From Rubritalea profundi (GTDB lineage Bacteria; Verrucomicrobiota; Verrucomicrobiia; Verrucomicrobiales; Akkermansiaceae): a stretch of 56,152 nt of DNA. Both the position numbers and the translations under genes were made by a program. The stretch spans positions 3,203,470 through 3,259,621 of the forward strand of contig NZ_MQWA01000001.1 in the NCBI RefSeq assembly GCF_002954445.1, in the 5' to 3' direction. The notes beneath the pieces were generated by a model. The model was not told the origin of the DNA. It did no database searches and was given only the letters and a program-made list of their open reading frames with translations. Below, piece after piece: positions 16,505 to 27,478 of the stretch; the first letter of the stretch is position 1; each line of letters starts with the position of its first letter.

Positions 16505-18157
16505 ATGCTAGGGGAGGAATATGCAGCAACACGCGACTCGCTGATCGAACTCATTCGCTACACGCGTGTGCTAGCTAAACGGTCAGCGACACCACTTGAG
16601 GAGGGGGAAGACGCTTTGGATGACCAATTGCGTAGACCGTTTCGTTTTGTCGTGATTGGTGAGGCGGGTGCAGGCAAGACATCTTTGATGCAGAAGCTTG
16701 CTGGTGTTAACTATGCCAGTGAGCCTTTAAAATCACCCTCTGTCTCCATCATTCGTGACGCAGGTTACCGTGTTTTTTTAGAGGCAGAGGACGCCTGTGA
16801 AAAGCATTATGTTAGGGGAGCTAAAGACGTAGAAATAATCGAAGTGCATGACTACGGGAAACTTAGTGAGACCCAACATGCTTCGCTCGATTATTTATTA
16901 GAAGAGACGGACTTCCTTTTTTGGGTATTTACAGCAGAGAACCCGTGGTCGGCATCGACGTGGGACGCTGTGGAGGATAAGCACGCGCAGGTGTGTATGC
17001 GTTCTGCGCTCGTGCTCCAGCAGGTTGACCGCCGTGCCGCTGAGGATATCTCAATGCTGTTAGGGCATATGAAGGAGCTGTGTGAAAAACGTGTCGAGAT
17101 AGGCATCCCACAGTTTGCGCTAAGTACCCAAAACGGATCTGGCATCAACGAATGTTTTACTCATGTCAATCTTAGCTTAAATCGTTCAGTTGATCGAAGA
17201 CGTGAGCTTCGGAATGTTTATAAAACCACCTACGCGATGTTGCGAAGGACTGAGGGAAATATTGATGACCGCTCACGTAATCTTGCGGGCGACCAAGAAT
17301 ACCTGCAGTCGATCGAAGCACAAATCGACAGATCACGCGAAGAAGAAGTGCGTCACGTTATGGCAAACATGAGCCAGCTTAGCTTGCTCCTAAGTAGTCA
17401 AATCAAGCGGGTGATGCGCTACACTAGTCTGCGCACAGGTGTGGTTGCTAGCCACATTGCAATTTTTGGAAAAGGCGACACAGCTACTAAGGTCGAGCAC
17501 TTCTTGATTGAGAAGGTCAGTGAAGAGGCTGAAGCTTACGCTAAAGTAGAAACTGAAAAGATGCGTCAGCAATGCCGCAAAAATTGGGGAGAAATACGGC
17601 CGCATTTAGTAGATCGACTCTCGATCGATGTCGGTGACTTCAATGAAGCGAGTTTCGATGAGCAACAAGAAGTATTTTGTGAGGGAATGGCAAAGTCTGT
17701 TAGTCAGGCAATACTGCATCTCAAGCTCCGACGCTTTCTAGACGTACTAATCGTCCGACGCTACAAGGTCATGCGTAAGATCATAAAGCTAGCGCTCTTC
17801 CTCCTCACTGCGGGCAGTTTGATCGCAGTTCTAACAAACAAGTTATTGGGTGTTGGCGCACTGACTCTCGTAGGAATAGGTGTGGCGCTTTTAGCTGCCT
17901 CCGTGGTGTATAGCCGCCTGACTGGCTCATTGGTGAATCGTAGTTTTGCCGAATCACTAGAGGACTCAGCACCAGCCTTGAGGAAGTCTTTGCGTGACGG
18001 GTACGTTGACCGAGTGCGAGCCTATTACAATGGCTACACTCCTATGTTCGAAAGTATGCGGCGCCATATTTCCGATGCAAAGTCAGATCTGCAACCACAA
18101 CAAAAAGTGGCTGCTCAGCTCTTTCTGAGGCTCAAAGCTCTCGAGCAAGAGATTTAG
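16505..18157 (+). CDS. divergent dynamin-like GTPase with C-terminal membrane hairpin
   Basis: 550 residues. The P-loop is FVVIGEAGAGKTSLMQKLAG (G52-K58-T59). The expected G3 (DxPG) is only VHDYGK and the G4 (TKxD) is LQQVDRR, so switch and base-contact motifs are altered. A long helical region follows (residues ~240-420), then two hydrophobic segments (~427-472, LALFLLTAGSLIAVLTNKLL and LTLVGIGVALLAASVV) and a helical tail. The architecture fits bacterial dynamin-like membrane-remodelling GTPases, but a more distant P-loop relative is possible. It is in an apparent operon with the NodB deacetylase. Confidence 0.6.
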   Translation: MLGEEYAATRDSLIELIRYTRVLAKRSATPLEEGEDALDDQLRRPFRFVVIGEAGAGKTSLMQKLAGVNYASEPLKSPSVSIIRDAGYRVFLEAEDACEKHYVRGAKDVEIIEVHDYGKLSETQHASLDYLLEETDFLFWVFTAENPWSASTWDAVEDKHAQVCMRSALVLQQVDRRAAEDISMLLGHMKELCEKRVEIGIPQFALSTQNGSGINECFTHVNLSLNRSVDRRRELRNVYKTTYAMLRRTEGNIDDRSRNLAGDQEYLQSIEAQIDRSREEEVRHVMANMSQLSLLLSSQIKRVMRYTSLRTGVVASHIAIFGKGDTATKVEHFLIEKVSEEAEAYAKVETEKMRQQCRKNWGEIRPHLVDRLSIDVGDFNEASFDEQQEVFCEGMAKSVSQAILHLKLRRFLDVLIVRRYKVMRKIIKLALFLLTAGSLIAVLTNKLLGVGALTLVGIGVALLAASVVYSRLTGSLVNRSFAESLEDSAPALRKSLRDGYVDRVRAYYNGYTPMFESMRRHISDAKSDLQPQQKVAAQLFLRLKALEQEI

Positions 18158-18233
18158 TATCAAGGAGTTAGTAGTCCTCGATGAGGCGGCTCTATCGACC
18201 ACCCCTCAAATCATGATCGTGTCAGGTGTTGCT

Positions 18234-18488
18234 TTAGGCTTCTGGTAGCTCTGGCAGTGCGTTGAGCATTACTTGGTAGCGGAGTTCATCGAAATTTCGC
18301 TTATCGATGAACATACGGTTAGTTTCATCTGCTAGGCAGAGAGCTAACATCTTGATTGCCTCTTCGTCATCTGTGTCATCGAGTTTGATGAGGCGCTCAA
18401 ATGTCTTTTTGACGTAGGGGGTGTCTTTGGATTTTAGTTGATCCTTAATGGCAGGTATCAGAGCGGTGATTAGGTCAGTTTCTTCCAT
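18234..18488 (-). CDS. small acidic protein of unknown function, 84 aa
   Basis: An all-helical 84-residue protein without signal or cysteines. Sequence features: KSKDTPYVKKTFERLIKL, DEEAIKMLALCLADETNRM, and the C-terminal YQVMLNALPELPEA. The pattern 'DEEA..M.A.CLA.E' looks like a conserved small protein of Verrucomicrobia, but I cannot name it. It is convergent with the GTPase gene (76 bp apart). Confidence 0.6.
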   Translation of the reverse strand: MEETDLITALIPAIKDQLKSKDTPYVKKTFERLIKLDDTDDEEAIKMLALCLADETNRMFIDKRNFDELRYQVMLNALPELPEA

Positions 18489-18668
18489 GATAGGTATTGT
18501 TAGTTATTTGTTGAAAATCCAGCACGATAAAACGGTTTCTACCGCGAATTTCACGAATTTCACGAATTGCACTAATGCTTGATGAAACGGGTTTACCGCG
18601 AAAGATGGGAACGTGTCGAAAAGCAGAGACTATGAAACTGCTCCACTGGCTATAAGCGAGGCTGGCTG

Positions 18669-18702
18669 GAATTCTTAATTCTTAATTGGAGCGAAGCTCC
18701 CC
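18669..18702. repeat. AT-rich repeat plus hairpin at a gene end
   Basis: AATTCTTAATTCTTAATT followed by GGAGC-GAA-GCTCC. It overlaps the last codons and stop of the dehydrogenase gene. A related AT-rich unit with a CGCGCT/AGCGCG hairpin lies at 49682-49728. The 18489-18668 stretch before it has no gene but contains TTTCACGAA twice in tandem. Confidence 0.5.
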
Positions 18703-19628
18703 ATGAAGCTTGTAATATTTTCTGCGACTCCCGCTAGCAAGCGTTGTCGTGCCTCCAAAGTACTCCAAGCTGTATGCGGAGTGATCATCAATTGTGGATG
18801 ATCACTCAGAATCAATGAATTGTTAGGGGAGGGGGGCTCTGAGGATAAAACATCGAGCCCAGCACCCGCGATAGTTCCCGCATCTAGGGCCTCGGCCAGA
18901 TCAGCTTCGTTGACCAATGGTCCTCGGCCAGTATTGATGAGATAGGCTGTGGGTTTCATCTGACTTAGAGTTTGTTTATTGATGCAGCCCTGGGTGGCTG
19001 GCGTTAGCGGGCAGTGGAGAGAGATGAAGTCTGAGCTAGAGTAGAAATCTTCGGCTGCTACTCTGGGCAGCTCGGGCATCCGTTTAGCTTTCGATTCTTC
19101 CCTAGCGAGTACCTGCACATTCATGCCAAAAGCCAGCGCTAATTTAGCGGTAGCTCCACCGATCTCGCCGAGACCGATGATGCCCAGCGTTTTTCCTACA
19201 AGATCGAAACTAGGATGGGCGAGGCTGGTGAAAATAGGAAACTGAGGCCAAGCTCGGCTATGTTGATTAAATTGCGGGATCTGCGTCGCAAAATTGAGAA
19301 TGAAAGTGAACACGTGCTGGGCGACCGAAGGGGTCGAGTAGCCAGCCACATTGCTGACAACGACATTGGCTGCTGCTGCTGCGTCGAGATCGATTTGGTT
19401 GACACCAGTGGCGCAGGAAACGATGAGTTTGAGCTGTGGGGCTGCCGCGATGTTCTTTGCGGTCATCAGGGCCTTGTTGGTGATGACTATATCGGCATGG
19501 GGGATGCGTTCCGGAATTTCAGCCTCGGCGGAGACTGGGTAGCTGGTGAGGGAACCGTGGCGCTCGAGTACCGAGAGATCAAGTTCTCCTGAGTGGAGAG
19601 TTGAGGCATCGAGAAAGACTATCTGCAT
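18675..19628 (-). CDS. D-2-hydroxyacid dehydrogenase (NAD), glycerate dehydrogenase-like
   Basis: 317 residues from the ATG at 19628. The Rossmann motif is LGIIGLGEIGGATAKLALAF; catalytic Arg is in SCATGVNQ and NTGRGPLVNE, Glu in LDVLSSEPPS and His in MITPHTAWST. This family reduces or oxidises hydroxypyruvate, glyoxylate or similar 2-oxoacids. The length and sequence fit HprA-like enzymes, but substrate is not proven. Divergent from ctaA, 95 bp apart. Confidence 0.85.
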   Translation of the reverse strand: MQIVFLDASTLHSGELDLSVLERHGSLTSYPVSAEAEIPERIPHADIVITNKALMTAKNIAAAPQLKLIVSCATGVNQIDLDAAAAANVVVSNVAGYSTPSVAQHVFTFILNFATQIPQFNQHSRAWPQFPIFTSLAHPSFDLVGKTLGIIGLGEIGGATAKLALAFGMNVQVLAREESKAKRMPELPRVAAEDFYSSSDFISLHCPLTPATQGCINKQTLSQMKPTAYLINTGRGPLVNEADLAEALDAGTIAGAGLDVLSSEPPSPNNSLILSDHPQLMITPHTAWSTLEARQRLLAGVAENITSFMGSFAPIKN

Positions 19629-19723
19629 GGCGCTAGTCTGTGTTGTACAATTCAGGTGCACAAGGACAAGTTAGTAACAAACTAGCGCTTGTGCAGCGGG
19701 GGGGGCTGGGCTATGGATAAACC

Positions 19724-20722
19724 ATGAGGATGAGCGTATTCCAGAAGGTGGCCCTAGCGACACTTATTTTCACTCTCTTACTAATGTTTGTAGGTGCAGT
19801 GGTGCGTGCAACGGGGGCTGGAATGGGTTGCCCAGATTGGCCAAAATGTTGGGGAAAATACATCCCTCCGACCTCGGTCGAGCAAATCGATGCCGATGCT
19901 CTTCCCATAGAACGCTACAAGAAAAAGGCCGAGCGCTATGGTCGCGATCCAGCGGAAGTGACTCGCGAGAATGTGTTGGCCGAATTTAACCCAGTGCACA
20001 CTTGGACCGAATTTATCAACCGGCTGTGCTCGTTGCCTATTGGAGTATTCACTTTGCTGACATTGGCCATGTCGTTCAAGTTCGCGAAAAAGAAGCCCAT
20101 CGTACCCATTGCTGCATCAACAGCCACATTTTTGGTTGGGCTGAATGCCTGGATGGGGGCGAGGATCGTCTATTCAGGGCTGCAACCGGGGACGATTACC
20201 ACCCACATGGCTCTGGCCGTGCTTTTGCTTTGTGTCCAAGTCTCCATCGTCTGGATGGCTCGTGAACAACCGTGGACGCTCAAGGTGACCCAACTCGGGC
20301 GCAAGCTAAAATGGTTTGGCCTGATCGCTTTTGTCTTCATTTTGGTTGAGGGGATCATGGGGTCTCAAGTGAGGGAAATGACTGATGCTCTGAAAAAATC
20401 CCACGGCGACGCCCCACGTATCGAATGGTCGGAAGAACTAGAACAGACCTGGATGTATCTGGTGCATCGCAGCTTTTCATGGGCAGTGTTGCTTGCCTCT
20501 TTGATGTTCTACTGGGTGAGCCGGAACTTCCGTATTGGCGGAGCTGGTTGGCATGAAAAAACGATTCTAGCAATCGTTTTGGCGCAGATGACGCTTGGAC
20601 TGATCCTTTCCCAAGTGGGAGTTCTTAGAATAGTACAAGTCCTCCACATCGGACTGTCCGCGATACTGGTGGCAGTGTTTTTCCACTGGCTATTAGCTGC
20701 ATTTGGCCGCAGGAAAATGTAG
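19724..20722 (+). CDS. ctaA: heme A synthase (CtaA/COX15)
   Basis: 332 residues with about eight membrane helices. It oxidises the C8 methyl group of heme O to give heme A for aa3-type cytochrome oxidase. The first helix is followed by VGAVVRATGAGMGCPDWPKCWG, the signature; conserved His lie in THMALAVLLL, LVHRSFSW and VLHIGLSAI. The cysteine pair C-x5-C in the first loop is the known redox pair. Other terminal-oxidase genes are not next to it. Confidence 0.9.
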   Translation: MRMSVFQKVALATLIFTLLLMFVGAVVRATGAGMGCPDWPKCWGKYIPPTSVEQIDADALPIERYKKKAERYGRDPAEVTRENVLAEFNPVHTWTEFINRLCSLPIGVFTLLTLAMSFKFAKKKPIVPIAASTATFLVGLNAWMGARIVYSGLQPGTITTHMALAVLLLCVQVSIVWMAREQPWTLKVTQLGRKLKWFGLIAFVFILVEGIMGSQVREMTDALKKSHGDAPRIEWSEELEQTWMYLVHRSFSWAVLLASLMFYWVSRNFRIGGAGWHEKTILAIVLAQMTLGLILSQVGVLRIVQVLHIGLSAILVAVFFHWLLAAFGRRKM

Positions 20723-20810
20723 CGAGGCTTGTGGAATTGTCAGGTGACTCGACAAGACCAGAAGGCTTCCCATAGATCGAGTGTGGGCAGCAGTCGTGAA
20801 TGGTAGTAAA

Positions 20811-22120
20811 TTAAGCTGATTCGGTGAACTCAGGCAAACTGGTTTTCACTGTGGAACCTAGGCTTCCTAATAGATGGTAGAGTCCAAAATAGGTGCGATT
20901 TAGATAGAGAGCATTTGGGTTTCCACGCGAGGTGCTGAGTTTGTTCAGCTCTTTATCTAGTCGAGTACGCTCACCAAATGCGGCTAGCTCATCGAAGTAG
21001 GCACGATCACCAAAATCAAATGAACCTTCATAGAACGGCCGCGATAGCAGCTCGACTGATTCTCTAAAGATAGCTGTAAGTTTTTTAACCTCGTGCGATT
21101 TATCCGATTCTAAGATGAGACCAATCTTGAACAATGCATCTTGGAAGAGTTGCTCGTCGCCGAGTACGTCTGGATTCATCAGCGAGAAGTAGTCTTTGTA
21201 GAAAGTGTCACTCAAAGCCTTGGTACAACCGAAATCCAGAACCCACAGTTGATTGTCATGGACCTTAAAGTTGCCAGGGTGTGGGTCAGCGTGAAACAGG
21301 CGAAGCTCGTGGATCTGATGGTGGTAAAAGTCCCAAAGAGCTTGGGCTATTTTCAGTTTTTCTTCAGACGAGGCATTGGACTCGGCATAGGTGTCGAGAT
21401 GGGCTCCTTCTACCCACTCCATAGTCAAGATTCGCAGGCTACTCATCTCAGGGAAAAACTGAGGGAAGCGCGTGTTGGATAACTGCTTTGACTTCTCAGC
21501 GAGGTCCTGTGATCGTTCCAGTTCTAGGTGGTAGTTGGTTTCTTCTAATAATCTCTCTTGTACTTCTTTGATGTAGGGGTCGAGTGATTGGGAATCGAGT
21601 TGGAATAGACGAAGCGCGATTGGTTTAACAATTGCTAGGTCAGACTTCATGCTATTTGCGACACCTGGGTACTGAATTTTCACCGCATATTTTTTTCCAG
21701 CGAGCTCAGCTTGATGGACTTGGCCTATCGATGCGCCCGAGACAGCCTTTGTGGTGAATGAGTCAAAAACCTCGTTTGGTCGTTTACCTAACTCTTTGGT
21801 AAATGTGTTGACGACCAATGGATAGGTGAGTGGTGGGGCATTATACTGAGCTTGTGAAAATTGATCAGCGTATTGATCGGGGATGAGGTTGCGATCCATG
21901 CTGAGCATTTGTGCGAGCTTTAGTGGTCCACCTTTGAGTTTACTAAAGGTGTCGTATGTTGTCTTAGCGGTAGCCTCGTGAAATGCAGTTTTATCATCGT
22001 CACCGGTGATGGTTTTTTTGCCTGATATTTGAGGTAGTTGACGCCGACTTGAATACCTGCCCCGGCAATTTTACTGGCTCTGCCAATCTTGCTCTTAGGA
22101 ATTTTTGTTTGTTCTTTCAT
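20811..22120 (-). pseudogene. AarF/ABC1/UbiB-family kinase-like protein, frameshifted once
   Basis: Two frames join into one ~436-residue ABC1 protein if one base is restored in the A7 run at 22013-22019: MKEQTKIPKSK... leads through QAKKTITGDDDK to LKGGPLKLAQMLS (KxGQ-like, Gly to Ala). Other motifs: SGASIGQVHQAEL (Ala-rich loop), YAVKIQYPG (Lys), HADPHPGNF (catalytic) and LDFGCTK. ABC1 proteins support quinone or isoprenoid-lipid processes. The reading GCA AAA AAA CCA contains the heptamer A AAA AAA, so -1 slippage could also restore the frame. Last gene of the carotenoid-photolyase run. Confidence 0.75.
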
Positions 22121-22126
22121 CAGGAT

Positions 22127-22798
22127 TTAGCTTTGGGTGATGGTAAATTTTCTGAGGAGAAAACGACTAAGGTCAAACGCTGAGTCAAGAGAGCCTGAAC
22201 GGGCAACATCGGCACCAAGGCGAACGCTTTTTTCTATCAAGGCGTCAGTGTCTTGGAATTCTGTAGAGCTATCTTTTTTGTGGAACTCGATGATGGCTTT
22301 GAATTGTTCAAAAAGGAGTTGAGGGTATTTCTCAGTGAGCTTTTTACGATTGGCAATTGATCCTTCATCAACCCCTTGGGAAATGACATGAGTGGCCCAT
22401 TCGATAAAGCGACTCCGCATCGGCTTGAGCGCTTTACTACAGCCAGGTCGAGGGAAGAATTCGACAATACGAGAACGATTCTTTTGAGCATGGAGAAAAA
22501 AGGTGTAGAGAAAGGCTAGGACTTTTTGCTCACTTTGGTAATCGGCATAGTCGCTATCCTCATTGAGGACAGCAATCGTCTCTTCGACTAGGCTATCCCA
22601 ATAGCCGGCTTCGATAGCATCAAAACTAGAAGCGTGTTTGTAGAACTCAGCTTCTTCTATGTCTATTGACTGAGTAAAGGCGTAGACGCTGTGCGGTCGC
22701 GATCCCTCGGTGAGTAGTATGTGCCAGTAGCGGTCTTCAAGAATTTTCTTACTGAATAATGGCGGATCAGTAGGTACTTCAGTGGAATTTGTCTTCAT
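22127..22798 (-). CDS. TetR-family transcriptional regulator
   Basis: 223 residues. The N-terminus ILEDRYWHILLTEGSRPHSV followed by YAFTQSIDIEEAEFYKHASSF is an HTH of the TetR type (helix, turn, 'FYKHASSFDAIEAGYW'). The rest is an all-helical ligand-binding domain. Similar TetR proteins pair with AarF/ABC1 genes in Bacteroidetes. It is 6 bp upstream of the aarF-like gene and 75 bp downstream of the photolyase, so it may tune this operon. Ligand unknown. Confidence 0.65.
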   Translation of the reverse strand: MKTNSTEVPTDPPLFSKKILEDRYWHILLTEGSRPHSVYAFTQSIDIEEAEFYKHASSFDAIEAGYWDSLVEETIAVLNEDSDYADYQSEQKVLAFLYTFFLHAQKNRSRIVEFFPRPGCSKALKPMRSRFIEWATHVISQGVDEGSIANRKKLTEKYPQLLFEQFKAIIEFHKKDSSTEFQDTDALIEKSVRLGADVARSGSLDSAFDLSRFLLRKFTITQS

Positions 22799-22873
22799 CC
22801 TATATAATAGTTGGGTATGCCGTTAGGTCAAATTTTCTGCATGATAAAGTTACGTGAAAATGAATAGGACTAG

Positions 22874-24313
22874 CTACAGACTAGATTTGAATTTTGAATA
22901 AGCATCGAGCGCTTGTTTTCTGCCCTCCTGATGGCCGATAATAGGTTTGGGGTAATCGGTACCGAGTTTGACACCGGCGGCAGCTAATTCGAGTGGTTCC
23001 ATTTCCCAAGGTGCATGAATTAGCTTGGCGGGCACCTCGCTGAGTTCAGGAATCCATTTTTTGATATAGGCTGCGGTGGGGTCGAACTTCTTACTTTGAA
23101 GAATCGGGTTGAAAACGCGGAAATAGGGTGATGCGTCGGCTCCGCAGCCACCGATCCATTGCCAGCCTTGAGTGTTGTTTGCTAGGTCAGCATCAACCAA
23201 CGTGACCCAGAACCAATGTGCACCTTCCTGCCATGGCTGAAGTAGGTGTTTCACGAGAAATGAAGAGGCGACCATACGCACGCGATTGTGCATCCATCCA
23301 GTTTTCCAGAGCTGACGCATTCCTGCGTCGACAATGGGGTAGCCAGTTTGACCTCGTTGCCACTTTTCGAGGAGGTCGGTGTCGAAATTCCATGGGAAGT
23401 TTTGGTATTCATCCCGCAGCGGTTGATCGTGGGTGTGGGGGAAATGGTAGAGCAGGTGCGCTGAAAATTCTCTCCAGAAGAGTTGGCGTAATATTCCGTT
23501 TTGAGCGGTATCTTTAACGGTACAGCGAGTGAGGACTTCGTGGTGAAATTCTGCAGGGCTAATTTGACCAAAATGGAGGTAGGGGGAGAGCCTGCTAGTT
23601 CCGTCATCAGATGGAATGTCCCGCAGGTCTTGGTAGTGAGTGGACTTCGCAATCGCTTGCTTTAGCAGCTTTTTTGCGCCTGAGCGAGTGGGCTCCCAAA
23701 ACTCTTTCATTTCAGAGTCCCATGGGATCTTGGGTAAGAGAGAAAATGAATCAAGCTCGTCACTTTTTAAACAATAGTGAGGTGACGTTTCGGCCTGTTG
23801 AAATGTGATAGTTTCTGGGCGGGGGATGACTAAAGTGAGGCATGACTTCCAGAATGGAGTGAAGACTTTGTAGGGAGATCCCGACTTATTGGTGATTTCA
23901 AGAGGGTCAAAGAGTAAATTGCCGTTGAAGGATCTGACAGAGATCCCATCGTTACTTAGGGTCTCTTTTATCAGCGTATCACGTTTTATCGATTGTTCTT
24001 CATAGCATCGGTTCCAGTAAATAGCTTTCACTGGGATTTCCTGAGTGAGTGCAGTGAGGGCTGCAATAGCGGTGTCAGAGCTGCGAAGTGTCAGCGTGAG
24101 TCCATAGCACGCTAATTGATTTGAGAGATCTTGGAGCGCATGATGAAGCCACCAGTTAGATGCTGCGCCAGCTCTCCATTTACCCTCTTCGCTAGGGCTG
24201 TGTATGAAGAGTGGAATGATTTTGCAGCCACTTTTTACAGCTGCGTTCCAAGCGGGGTTATCGTGCAGACGCAGGTCTCTGCGGAACCAAACAATACAGG
24301 TGTCTTTACTCAT
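22874..24313 (-). CDS. phr: deoxyribodipyrimidine photolyase (cryptochrome/photolyase family)
   Basis: About 480 residues from the ATG at 24313. It repairs UV-made cyclobutane dimers with blue light and FAD. Features: VWFRRDLRLHDNPAW at the start, the FAD-binding stretch TSRLSPYLHFGQISPAEFH, FWREFSAHLLYHFP, GYPIVDAGMRQLWKTGWMHN, RMVASSFLVKHLL and DLANNTQGWQWIGGCGADA with the Trp-rich electron path. This is the class I-like pattern. The start overlaps the crtO-like gene by 8 bp, so it is translated as part of the pigment operon. Confidence 0.92.
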   Translation of the reverse strand: MSKDTCIVWFRRDLRLHDNPAWNAAVKSGCKIIPLFIHSPSEEGKWRAGAASNWWLHHALQDLSNQLACYGLTLTLRSSDTAIAALTALTQEIPVKAIYWNRCYEEQSIKRDTLIKETLSNDGISVRSFNGNLLFDPLEITNKSGSPYKVFTPFWKSCLTLVIPRPETITFQQAETSPHYCLKSDELDSFSLLPKIPWDSEMKEFWEPTRSGAKKLLKQAIAKSTHYQDLRDIPSDDGTSRLSPYLHFGQISPAEFHHEVLTRCTVKDTAQNGILRQLFWREFSAHLLYHFPHTHDQPLRDEYQNFPWNFDTDLLEKWQRGQTGYPIVDAGMRQLWKTGWMHNRVRMVASSFLVKHLLQPWQEGAHWFWVTLVDADLANNTQGWQWIGGCGADASPYFRVFNPILQSKKFDPTAAYIKKWIPELSEVPAKLIHAPWEMEPLELAAAGVKLGTDYPKPIIGHQEGRKQALDAYSKFKSSL

Positions 24314-24785
24314 TACAGCTAGTTTTTTTAGAGACCACACGAACGAGACGGACTCTAGTGTAGCGAAGGTTAAGGATGCAGGGGAGGTTAGAAAGGATGG
24401 CGTAGCCTACAATGGCGAGGTTTGCTGGCCATGGGTTCCAGGCTATGAATCCGGTGATTACTATGATTTGTAGCCAGTGGGAAAACTCACCACGTCTAGT
24501 TTCGCTGATGAAGCGCTCAAGGTAAGCTGGGGAAGTGTCAGTAAGTTTTCCTTTTGGGAAACCACCTAACCATGGAGCACCGTCAGGTAATAGTTGCTTC
24601 CATTGACGGGTGCAGAAAAGGTGATGGTGTAGGAAAATTTCAAAATCGCTGATTGGTTTATCATGCGAGGATGAAAAGAGCCCGATTGGCAGAATTGTGA
24701 ATGCTAATGCTAAGCTTAAATGCGCGATAGGAATGGCTATGACATTGAGTAGGACAATCCACGTGTTTGATAATTCAATCCACAT
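24306..24785 (-). CDS. crtO: CrtO-like glycosyl-diapocarotenoate acyltransferase
   Basis: 159 residues, with membrane helices at ~8-35 and ~105-135 and the central KQLLPDGAPWLGGFPKGKL motif seen in staphylococcal CrtO (165 aa), which esterifies the sugar of glycosyl-4,4'-diaponeurosporenoate with a fatty acid. Length, the 'W...LPDGA.W..GF.K' stretch and position directly after a CrtQ-like gene (1 bp gap) make this likely. Gene symbol is by similarity only. Confidence 0.7.
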   Translation of the reverse strand: MWIELSNTWIVLLNVIAIPIAHLSLALAFTILPIGLFSSSHDKPISDFEIFLHHHLFCTRQWKQLLPDGAPWLGGFPKGKLTDTSPAYLERFISETRRGEFSHWLQIIVITGFIAWNPWPANLAIVGYAILSNLPCILNLRYTRVRLVRVVSKKTSCNE

Positions 24786-24786
24786 A

Positions 24787-25904
24787 TTAGTTTACCATCC
24801 GACCCTTCCAGTTAGTTTTCATTCCTCTGTGTTTATCGACTAGCGATTTAAAAAATAGCGTCTGATAAAAAAGCAATGAGCTAGGGAATAAAAGAGCGTT
24901 CCAGATGCCAAATGAACCTGCGATTCTGAATGCCCATCCACAAGCTAGAGCGTTGGTTAGATATCCAATTAGTACGTAGATGCTGTAATGTGGTGGTGCA
25001 TAGGAACTGCCAAGAAAACAAAGTGAAACGATGCTCAGCATTCCAGCTGAGATCCAAATTGAGGAAAAAACGAGAGTAGTTTTTTCAACTTTTGCTGCGC
25101 CACTAACGAAGCCCTTTTTCCAACTATTCCAAAGCTCGCTGGAACCAGTGGGAAACATACGCATACTGATGAGGCCCTTACCTAATAAACATGAGCAATG
25201 CGTTTTGTTTGACTTGAGTATTTCCGCGAAATGGAAATTCTCTAACACTTTGTCCTTCACCGCAGCGTGGCCGTCAGTTTCAAAGTAGAGTTCTTTGGGA
25301 ATGAGGAATGTTTGTCCGAATAATGCGGCATTATGTCCAGCCGAGGAACCGTAGCCAAATGCGTTCACACCAGCGACCATAAGGGCATTGAAATAGGCCG
25401 AGAGCTCTTCGTAGGGCTGATCAACTAGATGGTGAGGGTAGACCGAATAGACGGTGTTCGTGTCGCCACGGCTAATGAGTAGATTGAGCTTTTCAACAGC
25501 ACCTTGGTGTAGCCGGACGTCAGCATCGAGAAAGAGCAACCAATCTCCAGTGGCTGATTTGGCTCCTTGGTAGCACGCCCATGGCTTACCATTCCAGCCC
25601 TCAGGTAATGTATCTGACGGGAGCACCTTGGCTCCACCGTCTAGCGCGAGTTTGGCGGTGCCATCGGTTGATGCATCATCGACGATGATCACTTCGTGGA
25701 TAAGGTTTTTCCCGGATTGGAATGAGTTGAGCAGAGGAGTGATGTTAGCCTCTTCATTGCGAGCTGGGACAATGATGGATACCGTACTGGATTCTTTAGT
25801 GGGCTTCTGAGAGCTCGGGACATTAGCCAAGTAGCGTGGCCGTCCAAGAATACAAAGGACGGACAGCGCGCAGAGAGTGGCTAAGATGGGAAGTATGACT
25901 AACA

Positions 25905-25905
<1 letters not shown>
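24787..25905 (-). CDS. crtQ: CrtQ-like glycosyltransferase (GT2)
   Basis: 372 residues from the ATG at 25905, which shares one base with the stop of the preceding gene. GT2 motifs: VSIIVPARNEEANI, VIIVDDASTDGTAKLAL, the DxD-like FLDADVRL and the later GKGLISMRMFP, with C-terminal membrane helices. CrtQ glycosylates diapocarotenoic acid at the membrane. In a Rubritalea-like host the sugar could be xylose (inference from the known pigments). Confidence 0.75.
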
Positions 25906-27433
<1,528 letters not shown>

Positions 27434-27478
27434 TTATAAGGTGATCTGATTTAGCTTTGTTATTATATAAATAAGCTT

